From the NCBI GenBank assembly GCA_012519925.1, contig JAAYPF010000148.1:1-45058 (forward strand): DNA of 45,058 nt. Direction: 5' to 3'. Of this stretch, positions 35,101 to 43,984 are shown piece by piece. Under the pieces are notes generated by a model. That model did not search any database and had not been told where the DNA came from. It was given only the letters and a program-made list of their open reading frames with translations. Every line of letters starts with the position of its first letter. The stretch's first letter is position 1. The position numbers and the translations under genes are program-made. Origin of the DNA: Clostridiaceae bacterium. GTDB taxonomy: Bacteria > Bacillota > Clostridia > Acetivibrionales > Acetivibrionaceae.

Positions 35101-35952
35101 GAAAATGCTATTGCATTAGAAAATATTATAGATGAGTTCCCTGAAAACACAACTGGTTTTAGTAATTTAGGAGATGCTCTAAGACGTGGATATTATCTTC
35201 TAAAAGATTCTTCAAAGTCTTCTGTTGATGCTTCTAAATATATAGTTGTGCTTGCTGCTAACGCTCCAAATAAGTGGACAAGCGTTGGAGATATAGATTT
35301 AACTCCTAAAACAACATCAGGTACTGCTTTATTCATAGAAGGTGATGGCACTATAGATTCCGATGAAAAATCCCTTGGTTATGCAGTTACTATAGGAGAT
35401 ATGATAAAATCCAGCGGCATTAAGACTTTATTTGTAGACGCTTCAAAGGATGAAATATCTGATAAGATTGAAAAAGTTGCACTAGCTTCAGACTCAATCA
35501 AATCACCTATAGGGAAAAACTACTTTACATTAGGCTCAATGCCAGATCTTTCAACGATATTTAAGACAGTAATGCTAGATCCACCTAAAAATGCTGTGTT
35601 ACGCAATGCTTATTTCGAAGAAATTTTCCCGAAAGGAATTAAGTTAATAGAAGGACCTCCCGGCTCGGTTATTGGCACAGAAATAATAGATGGTTATACA
35701 AGATACAAGCTTTCTGCAAACATTGATATAAATCTTTCTTATGACGGAACAAAGTATAAAATTCAGCTCTACGCCATGAATGTAAAGGTTCGTCCATTAG
35801 TGCTAGGCGATATAACATTCCTAGGTGAAGACTCAAAAATTGTTTATTATATTGATTACATTGATGCTAATGGTAACGAACAAACTGCATTCTGTGAAAG
35901 TAATTTCAATAGCTTTATTATGAATGTATTTATGACAATAGATATTTCTTAA
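32122..35952 (+). CDS. secreted four-CBM6 protein with split vWA-like and bactofilin-like domains
   Basis: A 1,276-residue exported protein. The signal peptide ends after Ala37 (NAYA). Four CBM6-like beta-sandwich repeats follow at about 38-175, 175-318, 318-449 and 449-580, each opening with AF-x-x-I/IEAE-type residues and ending FDWF-x-F. A Pro/Thr linker (about 580-615) leads to a vWA-like opening (EIVLLVDNGIST, about 658). Next come about 270 residues of repeated beta turns resembling polymer-forming/bactofilin sheets. The vWA continuation (MSVLQYSDS, GFSNLGDALRRG, YIVVLAANAPN, about 969-1043) follows, then a C-terminal beta region. There is no catalytic, SLH, dockerin or sortase motif. 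GGAGG lies 6 bases before the ATG. Confidence 0.8.
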   Translation: MLHKFFKKVLSSFVLIVFIITTLTLSGVGFMSENAYAAINAFSRIEAENFSSINSSTIEQISIPSGGYALGYITRGDYIAYNNIDFGSIGTSAFKVRIATGDPIYIQLRAGSPTGTLLASANVYPTGGYDSYQEISFSTSNITNVIDLYIVFGGPLNFDWFTFTQADTASNTPKNAFSRIEAENFSKISGSEIQTVYTPTGNGLGYMATGDEAIYNNLNFGDGASLFKGSFSTDSDTYIEIRAGSSYGPLVGKIPISSTGDFNTYAEMSSTINAISGVNDIYIILGGPVNIDWFTFAADENLSNVPIITPPPELKVKSAFSQIEAESYDSKSSLYIQTFGIGDGFATGYILPGDSIQFNKIDFSSGAKSFKARVATAESCSLEIRAESLTGSLIGTIPISSTGNWDTYEEISYDVSSITGVQNLYIIFKGYVNIDWFMFTPKAAEIKIDAFKKIQAEDYTNVSNDNISTIKYTPSDSAIAYIQSGNYINFNNVDFGTGALSFKANVVCASGSTTDIQIRLGSTTGTILGTLSVPSTESWDIYNELSCNISNVIGTHNLYLVFTGPINFDWFMFSKDELSASPTPTPTPVSHTNTPTSTDSYTPTPSATIMPTDTIIEQIDINSSRVGPAIAELASIKDISYLQSGHISLNGLGALKGKKEIVLLVDNGISTNYLSINSLTPLDYGIFANRNIRGVGNQAIVKGSVHANNNIESYIANLNVLGSCTASSFTIGYGSVIEGGTSTIAAPLEMPVFHDKLIEEATANSMVFDPSDFQIGSNYDFPGQPGFNIRFESNNTFVITGSGTFNMSSSMYFKGNVRISVPYIINTDSNFLVADGSVNIEGHDINSDGLDEDEISDTTNLLNIYSIHGRIFVATERSKIYGNLYAAGIEGNPLYTHDVGVVLLQGMSNDIYGSVVAGSDVRIEGSSSSFNSNSGIGSKVETKYLKVDTPISSKELTKQIVNSFLGTDTKMSVLQYSDSANLNTFELFDLSQEENAIALENIIDEFPENTTGFSNLGDALRRGYYLLKDSSKSSVDASKYIVVLAANAPNKWTSVGDIDLTPKTTSGTALFIEGDGTIDSDEKSLGYAVTIGDMIKSSGIKTLFVDASKDEISDKIEKVALASDSIKSPIGKNYFTLGSMPDLSTIFKTVMLDPPKNAVLRNAYFEEIFPKGIKLIEGPPGSVIGTEIIDGYTRYKLSANIDINLSYDGTKYKIQLYAMNVKVRPLVLGDITFLGEDSKIVYYIDYIDANGNEQTAFCESNFNSFIMNVFMTIDIS

Positions 35953-35997
35953 TGCTCTTAGATTAGTAATATGGATTCCAAAAGCAACTGACTATAG

Positions 35998-36066
35998 GAC
36001 AAGTGAATTCGCTTCGCTCATGAATTTTCTTGTTCTATAGGGAACCCTATGGTTCCCTTCGCATCC
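35998..36066. repeat. dispersed hairpin repeat, copy 2
   Basis: ACAAG-GAATTC pairs with GAATTT-CTTGT (36002-36034 region) around GCTTCGCTCAT. A perfect hairpin AGGGAACC-CTAT-GGTTCCCT (36039-36058) and TTCGCATCC follow. It matches copy 1 at about 1570-1647, but lacks the extra AGTGGATGC-type segment. It lies between the ends of two convergent genes and may stop transcription from either side. Confidence 0.6.
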
Positions 36067-36190
36067 TATTATTTTCTATATTCAACGCTCCATGTGAATT
36101 GAAATCTTATGATCTACCAAATGTATGTACTACTGTAATCAAACCTAGTATTTACTCTCGATTTTTCCCTTTTTTCATACCACCTACTGA

Positions 36191-38416
36191 TCACTCCAAC
36201 TTTTCAAAATACACCTCGGGTAAAATAATCCTAATCTCATACTCTGAATCTTCCTTCTGCCAATAAACGATAAATCTGATTTTAGCTTTTTTAAGAACAT
36301 AGTTTTTTTGCTTAATATTCTCAATTTTACTCATAAACTGTTTTGAGAATTTTAAAACCACCTGACCTTTTGAATTAAGGCAGCAGTTCTCAAGTGCTAT
36401 AAGCTCATCTCCACTATTGAGTTGTGCAATTAAAGATTGTGTAGATAGAAAAAAGTCCAGCCACACATCCTTGAAACCAAGCTGCATTCCCAATTCTTTC
36501 GGAGGCAAATAAATATTATCATCTCTTATCATCTCTACATTCTCTACGTTCTCTAGATTTGAAGAATTAAAACAACTTCCGTTATAATGAATGGTCAGGT
36601 TTTGTTTCGCCCTTGTCATTGCAACATAGAGAAGTCTTTTAGCTTGATCGGACTGTAACTCAAATTGATTTAAAATTAGATAAACATTGTCAAATTCTCT
36701 GCCCTTAGCTTTGTGAATGGTTGAAACAAATATCGTATCCACCTTTTCCCCATAAAAGTCTTCAAGCTTGGATTCCCGTATAAAGCTCTCAAAATCCGAC
36801 TTGTATTTACTCTTTGAATTAGTTATCTCAAAATCCCTTATGATATTTAGGCATATTTCATAATTTAAGCTGTTCTGAAATTTGTCTTTCAGCTTTCGTT
36901 TTGCGTTTTCCCAAAGTTCATTGTCTATAATGTACTCAGCTTCACTAAAATTAAGCTGGCTTAGGAAAAAACGCACCTCTAAAAGATCAAGAAGATTAAA
37001 ACCTTCATTGGACTGGATAAGTCTTGCCTTTAGACCTTTTTTAATAAGCAATCCAGCTATCTTCAATGCCTCATCATTAGTTCTTGTCAAAATACATGTT
37101 GTTCCGCAAAGATCTTCAGTCAATATGTCTTTGACCAGCGGTGTAATAAGGTTCATGCCTTTGTAGCAAACCAGTTTGATTTTTCCATTGTCTCCCTGCA
37201 TAGCATAAATCGGCTTACTCTTTAAACGACGGGAAATTTTCTTAACAAAATTGTTTGTGAAATCAACTAAGTTTTTATAACTCCTGTAATTTTCAACCAG
37301 CTCGTACTTAACTGCATTTTGATCTTTAATCATATTCTCTAAATATTTTGAACTGGCACCCCTGAATTCATAAATGTTCTGGTCATCATCTCCAACTGCA
37401 ATAACCCGCATATCCTCGTTTTTCTCCATCAAAGTTGAAACCAATTCAAATTCATCAGCGTTCATATCCTGAGCTTCATCTATAACCAAAACAGTCTTTG
37501 TAATTCTACCAATCTCAACTTCACTGTTTCGAATTTTTCCGACCGCCTCTTTTATTATCTCATCCGACTTTTCGATTGTTCCTACTCTTCCTAGCAAATC
37601 AAAACAATAGGAATGAAAAGTTTTTATTTCAATAAAATTAGCAGCATTGCCCACAAGCTTTAGCAGGCGTTTTTTAAACTCAGTTGCAGCCGCTCTAGAG
37701 AAAGTTAGCATGAGCAGCTGATCATGTTTGACATCTTCCATCAGCAACAAGGATGCAAGCTTATGAACTAAAACACGGGTCTTTCCACTCCCTGGACCTG
37801 CTGCCACAACAATATTCTTTGTCTTATTATCTGTAATAATACTTAATTGAGCTGGTGACAACTCCCCAAAAAGTTGCTTAAATTTGGCAGGAGTAATGCT
37901 TCTTTTAATTTCATTCTGGCGGCTTCTCCCAAAGTACTTATTTAGGAAAGTGGAATAATTCAATTGAAAGTAATCGTCTACAAATTTAAGAGCAACTTCA
38001 TAATCACTGGCCATTTTCCTGGCATATTCACCCACAATATGAATTTGCTTCATTTTATTTTCATAAAACTCCTTTAGCTTTTGGTAATCCTCAACCTTAT
38101 AACGTTTTTTATTGTCAAGTTCTATACGCCGTATTTCCATAGGATTATACAGCACCAAAAAACCACCCTCTATATTCAACGCTCCTATTTTTGATAAATA
38201 AAAGAGTGCATTCTCAATATCTTTTACACTGCTTTCAAAATTAAACATTGTGAGTCTTAGATTAAATTCATCCTTCAACTCAAATACCGAAAACTCAACC
38301 ATCACTTCGTCTTTCAGAGCTCCATCTAGTTTAATAATTTCCTCGCTCTTATCATAAAGATACTCTAATATAAACTGTGATAACTCATGTCTTTTTAAGA
38401 GCTTATCTTCAAGCAC
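36191..38416 (-). CDS. UvrD-like superfamily I DNA helicase, C-terminal part of a split RecQ-UvrD protein
   Basis: A DNA helicase module of 741 codons. About 180 residues of winged-helix/helical leader precede the motor. Walker A is AAGPGSGKTRV (Lys212), motif II VIDEAQDMN, motif III GDDDQNIYEFRGA, and motif VI YVAMTRAKQNL. The given GTG start has no usable ribosome site. The same frame is open for a further 41 codons to 38539, where it meets the RecQ gene and contains no ATG, GTG or TTG. The added residues (KGVTPRDIKTIINLWRIKGW) look like a RecQ winged-helix continuation. I infer one ancestral protein of about 1,555 residues. Confidence 0.85.
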   Translation of the reverse strand: MLEDKLLKRHELSQFILEYLYDKSEEIIKLDGALKDEVMVEFSVFELKDEFNLRLTMFNFESSVKDIENALFYLSKIGALNIEGGFLVLYNPMEIRRIELDNKKRYKVEDYQKLKEFYENKMKQIHIVGEYARKMASDYEVALKFVDDYFQLNYSTFLNKYFGRSRQNEIKRSITPAKFKQLFGELSPAQLSIITDNKTKNIVVAAGPGSGKTRVLVHKLASLLLMEDVKHDQLLMLTFSRAAATEFKKRLLKLVGNAANFIEIKTFHSYCFDLLGRVGTIEKSDEIIKEAVGKIRNSEVEIGRITKTVLVIDEAQDMNADEFELVSTLMEKNEDMRVIAVGDDDQNIYEFRGASSKYLENMIKDQNAVKYELVENYRSYKNLVDFTNNFVKKISRRLKSKPIYAMQGDNGKIKLVCYKGMNLITPLVKDILTEDLCGTTCILTRTNDEALKIAGLLIKKGLKARLIQSNEGFNLLDLLEVRFFLSQLNFSEAEYIIDNELWENAKRKLKDKFQNSLNYEICLNIIRDFEITNSKSKYKSDFESFIRESKLEDFYGEKVDTIFVSTIHKAKGREFDNVYLILNQFELQSDQAKRLLYVAMTRAKQNLTIHYNGSCFNSSNLENVENVEMIRDDNIYLPPKELGMQLGFKDVWLDFFLSTQSLIAQLNSGDELIALENCCLNSKGQVVLKFSKQFMSKIENIKQKNYVLKKAKIRFIVYWQKEDSEYEIRIILPEVYFEKLE

Positions 38417-38532
38417 TTCCCTTTCTATAAGAGAAACTACATAGATGTGATCTGTAGAATATACTGTTCTTTGGCTTTTTATCCAACCTTTTATCCTCCA
38501 AAGGTTTATGATAGTTTTAATATCACGCGGTG

Positions 38533-40854
38533 TTACACCTTTGCAGCCAAATCCTTTGTATAGGCTAAAATTTTTTCTTCACGGAGTAGATTTACAATAT
38601 GAATTACTTCTGCTTTTTCAATAGCTAGTCGCTCTGAAATATAATCCAATCTGTCTTCTGCTTCCTCTTGTAAAGCAATTTTTCTACTCTTGCTGGAAAT
38701 AAGGCTCCTTATTATACGAATTGCCTTTTCTTTTTCCTTATCATCAAATTTATCTGAAGAATTAATCTTATATATAGCCTCTGCTGCATTTTTAGCTAGA
38801 ATACCGTCGGCAAAAACTCTTGGCATATTTTGTCCTCGCTTTAAATACCCGGCCTCTTCTAATGCAGCGATAGCTGTTTTTACCCTTGTTTCTATATCAC
38901 CCATATTTTCATCCCATCCAGCTTTTTTTGCAACTTCCAATGCCGATTGGGACACCCGAGCTCTATGCCTTGTAATATCTTTAATAGCTTTCCATACCTG
39001 CTGGATTTCCTCAATATTTATCTTGGTTTGGTTTAACAACATAAAATGCTTGTTCAAATCTTCCTCATTAAACAACACATAGCAGTCGGCAGAGATGTTT
39101 TCATCCCTTCCTGCCCTTCCGGCTTCCTGAACATAGTTTTCAAGAGAATCGGAAATTTCATAGTGAATAACCATGCCCACATCCTTTTTATCCACTCCCA
39201 TCCCAAAAGCAGATGTTGCAACCATTATATCAATTTCACCGTTAATAAACTTATCCTGGTTTTCACTCTTTTCCTGCTTATCCATTTTACTATGGTACGG
39301 CTTTGAAGGATAACCGTCCCTAGTTAAGCGTTCTGCTAACACATAAGCTTTCTTTGTCCGTGAGACATAAATTATGGTGGGGCATTTCTTTTCCTCAAGC
39401 AAATTCCTTAGGGTATTATACTTTTCTTCATCGTTATCTTTTTCAAACACTTTGTAATGAAGGTTGCTTCTAGATGCATTAGAAGTAAAAAGCTCCATGT
39501 CAATAGAAAGCTTTTCTTTAAAATATTGACGAATATCCTCAATAACTTTTTGCTTTGCTGTAGCTGTAAAGCAAGATACGGGTATACTATCCTCAAGATT
39601 CTTTTTCTCCTGTAAGGATTTTACAAAGTCTCCTATATATAAATAATCTACCCTAAAATCTTGCCCCCACGCCGAAAAACAATGTGCCTCATCAATTACA
39701 AACCTAACTACCTTCCTTCCTAACAACAAGCGTTCAATAGTCCTAGAACGTAAAGATTCCGGTGAAATATATAAAATAGATGCAGAGCCGTTTTCAACTC
39801 TTTCAAGGGATTTAGCCCTTTCAATGGGATTTAGCAAACCGTTTACAGTAACCGCATCTGTAATTCCTGATCTTTCTAAATTATCAACCTGATCCTTCAT
39901 TAGGGATTGTAGTGGTGAAATTACAACCGTCAAGCCCTTTAAACTATCTCCACTCATTAATGCAGGTACCTGAAAGGTAATGGACTTTCCCCCTCCTGTT
40001 GGAAATACAGCAAGAAGAGATTTTCCATCAACAGCAGCTTTCACGGCCTTCTCCTGCAATGCTTCACCTGCATATTTCCTGTAGGAATCAAAGCCAAAAA
40101 AACGTTTCAATCCTTTATAAATATCAAGTGCCTCGCTGCAGTATGCACAGCCCTCTAAACAGGGCTTTCCTCTTAGTAAATACATCACATTCTCAACGGC
40201 AGGGAAATTCTTCAGAACCCAGGGTGGAGTAATAGAATATCGGCTCCTTGCATTTATCAAAGCTAGGGAATAAGCCAATTCAATGGGGTAATCGGTTACT
40301 AAATTCTTAAGATTTACCTTCTCACAAATGTGAGCACTAAACTTATGATGGATCGTTTTATATATGTCTATAACATTTTCATTAAAGCCTACAAATTTGA
40401 AGAAAGAACAAACCTCCTTTTTATCTTTTAGCAACTCATAAAAGATTTGCTTTAAAGTATTATCTAAGTTTTTAAATGCGGAAACTTCATCAAAGAAAAG
40501 TTCTCTCGCTTTGATAGAATCATTCAAGGGATTATTGAGTTCTTCCGTTTGAAGTTTATCATCCTTTAGCAAGGCATGGTAAGGTCTAGTAGGGAACAAT
40601 AATGGCGAAAAATATAGGGTATCTATATAATTAAGGTCATCAATAACATCTTTATAAATTGTATTGTGTAAATATTTCAAATCATGATTAAATATGTTGT
40701 GACCACAAGCATATTCCGAACCTTTAATAAATTCCACAAAATCAACTACAGAAGCAGAGTGAAAGGAAGCACCATTTCCCTTAATAGCCCCTATATCAAG
40801 TACTTTTTCCCTATTTGGATCAATTTCGGTATCAAAAAAGACAATAGAATTCAT
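38533..40854 (-). CDS. exonuclease-RecQ DNA helicase, N-terminal part of a split RecQ-UvrD protein
   Basis: A 773-residue DNA repair helicase. Residues 1-170 carry a DnaQ-like 3'-5' exonuclease pattern: FFDTEID (Asp7, Glu9), GHNIFNHDLKYLH and HHKF. A Cys cluster CLEGCAYC lies near 228. The helicase core has FPTGGGKSITFQVPAL (Lys290), VIDEAHCFSAWGQDFR, SRTKKAY and HYEISDSLENYVQEAGRAGRD. The tail (about 610-773) is a RecQ C-terminal region. It stops with KDLAAKV. Re-reading one A at 38541-38543 joins it in frame to the UvrD-like gene. GGGGG lies 7 bases before the ATG. No other repair genes adjoin. Confidence 0.88.
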   Translation of the reverse strand: MNSIVFFDTEIDPNREKVLDIGAIKGNGASFHSASVVDFVEFIKGSEYACGHNIFNHDLKYLHNTIYKDVIDDLNYIDTLYFSPLLFPTRPYHALLKDDKLQTEELNNPLNDSIKARELFFDEVSAFKNLDNTLKQIFYELLKDKKEVCSFFKFVGFNENVIDIYKTIHHKFSAHICEKVNLKNLVTDYPIELAYSLALINARSRYSITPPWVLKNFPAVENVMYLLRGKPCLEGCAYCSEALDIYKGLKRFFGFDSYRKYAGEALQEKAVKAAVDGKSLLAVFPTGGGKSITFQVPALMSGDSLKGLTVVISPLQSLMKDQVDNLERSGITDAVTVNGLLNPIERAKSLERVENGSASILYISPESLRSRTIERLLLGRKVVRFVIDEAHCFSAWGQDFRVDYLYIGDFVKSLQEKKNLEDSIPVSCFTATAKQKVIEDIRQYFKEKLSIDMELFTSNASRSNLHYKVFEKDNDEEKYNTLRNLLEEKKCPTIIYVSRTKKAYVLAERLTRDGYPSKPYHSKMDKQEKSENQDKFINGEIDIMVATSAFGMGVDKKDVGMVIHYEISDSLENYVQEAGRAGRDENISADCYVLFNEEDLNKHFMLLNQTKINIEEIQQVWKAIKDITRHRARVSQSALEVAKKAGWDENMGDIETRVKTAIAALEEAGYLKRGQNMPRVFADGILAKNAAEAIYKINSSDKFDDKEKEKAIRIIRSLISSKSRKIALQEEAEDRLDYISERLAIEKAEVIHIVNLLREEKILAYTKDLAAKV

Positions 40855-40926
40855 GCCACGCCCCCTGATAAAAGGTTTGAACTACTAGTAAAATTGCCTT
40901 ATATTAATAATAATGCCTTTATTTTA

Positions 40927-41160
40927 TTAGGTCAAATTAATACAAAACTTTACACATTCTGTACCTTCCTTAAGTTCTATGCCAATTTTGGGATATCTAA
41001 TCATTGCTGCAAAAACCACAGCCTCTTTAATTATTTCTTCTAGGAATCCTATGTAATCTAAAAGTTTTACCGCATTACTCGAAGTTGGTGCACCGTAATA
41101 AATTTTATAGTCAAAAGTAATATCCTTATCTTTTAAAAGAAATAAATATGCAACATTATC
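40927..41160 (-). pseudogene. gene remnant of unknown identity, no start codon
   Basis: A stop-free frame of 77 codons with protein-like composition, e.g. KIYYGAPTSSNAVKLLDYIGF and EGTECVKFCINLT at the end. An in-frame TAG at 41161-41163 cuts it off, and no ATG, GTG or TTG lies at the front. It does not match a family I know. It sits between recQ and the MCP terminator. It could be the 3' part of a decayed gene or a chance open frame; 40855-40926 and 41164-41284 hold nothing else but the terminator. Confidence 0.35.
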
Positions 41161-41168
41161 CTAAACAA

Positions 41169-41210
41169 ATGTGTTTGATGCACGACTTTTGAGTTATACA
41201 TCAAACACAT
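41169..41210 (-). terminator. terminator after the chemotaxis receptor gene
   Basis: ATGTGTTTGATG (41169-41180) and CATCAAACACAT (41199-41210) are a perfect 12-bp inverted repeat with an 18-base loop. On the minus strand a TTTGTTT tract follows. It lies 75 bases past the MCP stop. Confidence 0.7.
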
Positions 41211-41284
41211 TATAAGAACCTCTTATCTTTATAATATAATAATAAAATGTTTATTGCAAAATATATAGTTTATACAGCCATCAG

Positions 41285-43840
41285 TTAGTATTTACCATAA
41301 TCACTTTCGCTTAGGTTTATAGGATTTTTATTGCTAGATCTTGATTGCTTTGATTTGCCTTTATACTTTGTACTCTTTTCTTTTTTAATTGTATTTTCAA
41401 CCTGCTTCAAAATTTCCGGTTCGATATCATATGAGTTCTTAGCATATTTCTCATAAGCATTTTTGCTTCTAAGCCTAAATTGCCCAACTAGATTATTAAG
41501 TACTTCTGCCTGACTTGCCATTTCTTCACTCGCAGCAGCACTTTCCTCAGCTGTTGCAGAATTATTCTGAACAACTTGCGATACTTGATTTACAGCTAAA
41601 TTTATTTGTACAATACCATTGGCTTGCTCACTTGTAGCAGTCGTAATTTTGTTTACAAGTTCTGATGCTTCTGCTATTCCTGACACAATATTATTAAGAG
41701 CATCCGCAGTACCCTTTGCTATCATCAACCCATCCTCTGTTTTCATAATCGAACTTTCAATAAGAGCTGTTGTTTCTTTTGCAGCATCAGCACTTTTAGC
41801 AGCAAGGTTTCTAACTTCATCTGCTACAACAGCAAAACCTTTTCCATGTTGTCCTGCTCTAGCAGCTTCTACAGCCGCATTCAAGGCCAATATATTAGTC
41901 TGAAAAGCAATGTCATCGATAACCTTAATTATCTTTGAAATGCTACCGGAAGCATTATTTATATCATTCATTGCCTTAAGCATTTCACCCATTTGAGAAT
42001 TACCTTTGACAGCATCTTCTTTTACTTTAGCTGCTACTGTGTTAGCCTTTTCTGCACTTTCAGCATTATATTTTGTTTGGTCAGCTATTTGCTCCATTGA
42101 AGTAGTTAATTCCTCAACTGTACTTGCCTGCTCTGTTGCTCCCTGCGATAGCACTTGAGCTGAATTTGAAATATGCTTTGCTCCATTTGCAACTTGCTGT
42201 GCTGCAACATTGATTTCACCTAAAACTTCATTAAAAGTGTTAATTATATTGTCAAGAGATGCCTTTATTTTAGAAAACTCGCCTTTATAATTATCTGAAG
42301 TTAAGACTTCAAAATTGCCTTCTGTCATTTGTGTCAATACTCTCGTTATTTCATCCACATATCCCGAAAGTGCATCTATTGTATCGTTAAGGGAGTTTTT
42401 TATCATTGCATGGTGGCCCTTGTACTCACCTCTCACTTTTACGTTCAAATTCCCCTCTGACATCTCGCCTAAAACGTCAGCTGCTTCTTTTACTGGCTGT
42501 ATCACAGCTTCAATAGTTCTATTTATACCATCGATAATTTCTTTATATTCACCATCAAATTTTTCAGAATTGCCTCTTACATCCAAGTCACCTTCTATGG
42601 AAGCGGCAGTTATCATTTTCATTTCACTTACAAGTCCTTTTATCGAATTTGAAACTGACAGCATACTTTTCGAAAGTACATCTTTGTCAGATCTTGATTT
42701 TATATCCAAACTCAGCTCACCTTTTGCAATTTGCTCTGCCACATAGGATTTTTCCTGTAAGCTTGAAACAATATTATTCATTGCTACAGATAACTTTCCT
42801 ATCTCATCCTTAGAATTTAAATACTCTTTTGGAATGTTTACCTCCAAATCACCAGTTGCCAATTGATCAAGATTTTCTGTTATGCAAACTATAGGCTTAG
42901 AAATTTTCCTTGAAAAAATAAAGCCGATTAGCGACGCAATTATTACTATTATGAGTTCAGCTATTCCAACTAGAGCCCACATCTGCATCAATGGGGCTAA
43001 AATCTCCTTTTCTTCAGCCGCACCTACTACCACCCAGCTTGTATCATTTATTACAGAATACGCTCCTATCATCTTTTTTCCTTCATGATTAAATTGAACC
43101 ATAGAAGAACCTATAGTTTCACCCTTGTTTAGGGTTGCAATAACATCGGAAATCTCCTGTATCTCGTTAGGCTTCCCTATTTTTTCCGCATCTGCCATCC
43201 AAACATAGTTGCCTTGTTTATCAACAACAAATCCCATGCTTGTCTTAGCATTATTTATATTTAGGTCAACCATATGATTTACTAAACCCTGTGCTTTTAT
43301 AGGAGTTGCGACAAAACCTATTAATTCATTATTATCTGGATTGATAATAGGTTGAGTAAATACAACAATAGGCTCTCCTGTCTTTTTTGAAATCAAGGTT
43401 TCGCTTATCTGAGTTTTTCCCGCTGATAATGTTGCTTTCGCATAGTCTCTATCACTTAAGTCTGCTCCTAACATACTAGAGTCAGAATTGGCAATTATAA
43501 TGGCATTTGCATCCGCTATAAATATACCATCCAACATAGAATTTTCTTTTGCATAATCCTCCAATAATTCATTTATGTTTTTAACATCCTTAGGCGTATT
43601 GTCTCTAGATAACTCTTTTAAGATATTTTCGTTCATAGTAAAAATACTAGGACGAATCTGTTCCTTAGCTATAACTTCCGATATAATATCTCTCTCTTGG
43701 TTAACTATAGAAAGTGCCGATGTTTCTGTCTGCATAATCTGAATGCTGTTTGTTTTAAAGTAGATAAATGTACCTGTTGTGAGTACAGCAAAAAAAAGTA
43801 AAACGGTTATGGTCAGTGTTAATTTAATTTGGATCTTCAT
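41285..43840 (-). CDS. methyl-accepting chemotaxis protein with dCache sensor
   Basis: A 851-residue transmembrane chemoreceptor. TM1 lies at about 8-28 and TM2 at about 270-293, enclosing a dCache-type sensor ([44 protein letters not shown]). HAMP and two or three HAMP-like repeats follow (about 300-530; GDLDV and GNLNV motifs). The MCP signalling hairpin (about 560-790) has [37 protein letters not shown], which contacts CheA/CheW. The tail is Lys/Ser-rich with no CheR pentapeptide. The ATG at 43840 follows AAAGGA; a TTG six codons upstream overlaps this site. A FIST protein gene lies upstream. Confidence 0.95.
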   Translation of the reverse strand: MKIQIKLTLTITVLLFFAVLTTGTFIYFKTNSIQIMQTETSALSIVNQERDIISEVIAKEQIRPSIFTMNENILKELSRDNTPKDVKNINELLEDYAKENSMLDGIFIADANAIIIANSDSSMLGADLSDRDYAKATLSAGKTQISETLISKKTGEPIVVFTQPIINPDNNELIGFVATPIKAQGLVNHMVDLNINNAKTSMGFVVDKQGNYVWMADAEKIGKPNEIQEISDVIATLNKGETIGSSMVQFNHEGKKMIGAYSVINDTSWVVVGAAEEKEILAPLMQMWALVGIAELIIVIIASLIGFIFSRKISKPIVCITENLDQLATGDLEVNIPKEYLNSKDEIGKLSVAMNNIVSSLQEKSYVAEQIAKGELSLDIKSRSDKDVLSKSMLSVSNSIKGLVSEMKMITAASIEGDLDVRGNSEKFDGEYKEIIDGINRTIEAVIQPVKEAADVLGEMSEGNLNVKVRGEYKGHHAMIKNSLNDTIDALSGYVDEITRVLTQMTEGNFEVLTSDNYKGEFSKIKASLDNIINTFNEVLGEINVAAQQVANGAKHISNSAQVLSQGATEQASTVEELTTSMEQIADQTKYNAESAEKANTVAAKVKEDAVKGNSQMGEMLKAMNDINNASGSISKIIKVIDDIAFQTNILALNAAVEAARAGQHGKGFAVVADEVRNLAAKSADAAKETTALIESSIMKTEDGLMIAKGTADALNNIVSGIAEASELVNKITTATSEQANGIVQINLAVNQVSQVVQNNSATAEESAAASEEMASQAEVLNNLVGQFRLRSKNAYEKYAKNSYDIEPEILKQVENTIKKEKSTKYKGKSKQSRSSNKNPINLSESDYGKY

Positions 43841-43984
43841 AGTAATCTTTCCTTTCAATTAGAACAAATTTATTTAATATAGTGCTTCATTTACTGAACC
43901 ATTTTAAAAAAAACAAAATATGTAATTTTATAATCATAAAGCCCTCAAAATAACACTTTTATCAAATGTAAAGGACAGTTTTAC

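Noticed and set aside
38530-38550. Programmed -1 frameshift as the firm explanation of the RecQ-UvrD split
   Set aside because: A_AAG is compatible, but there is no clear 3' stem-loop or upstream Shine-Dalgarno at proper spacing; mutation or sequence error are equally likely.
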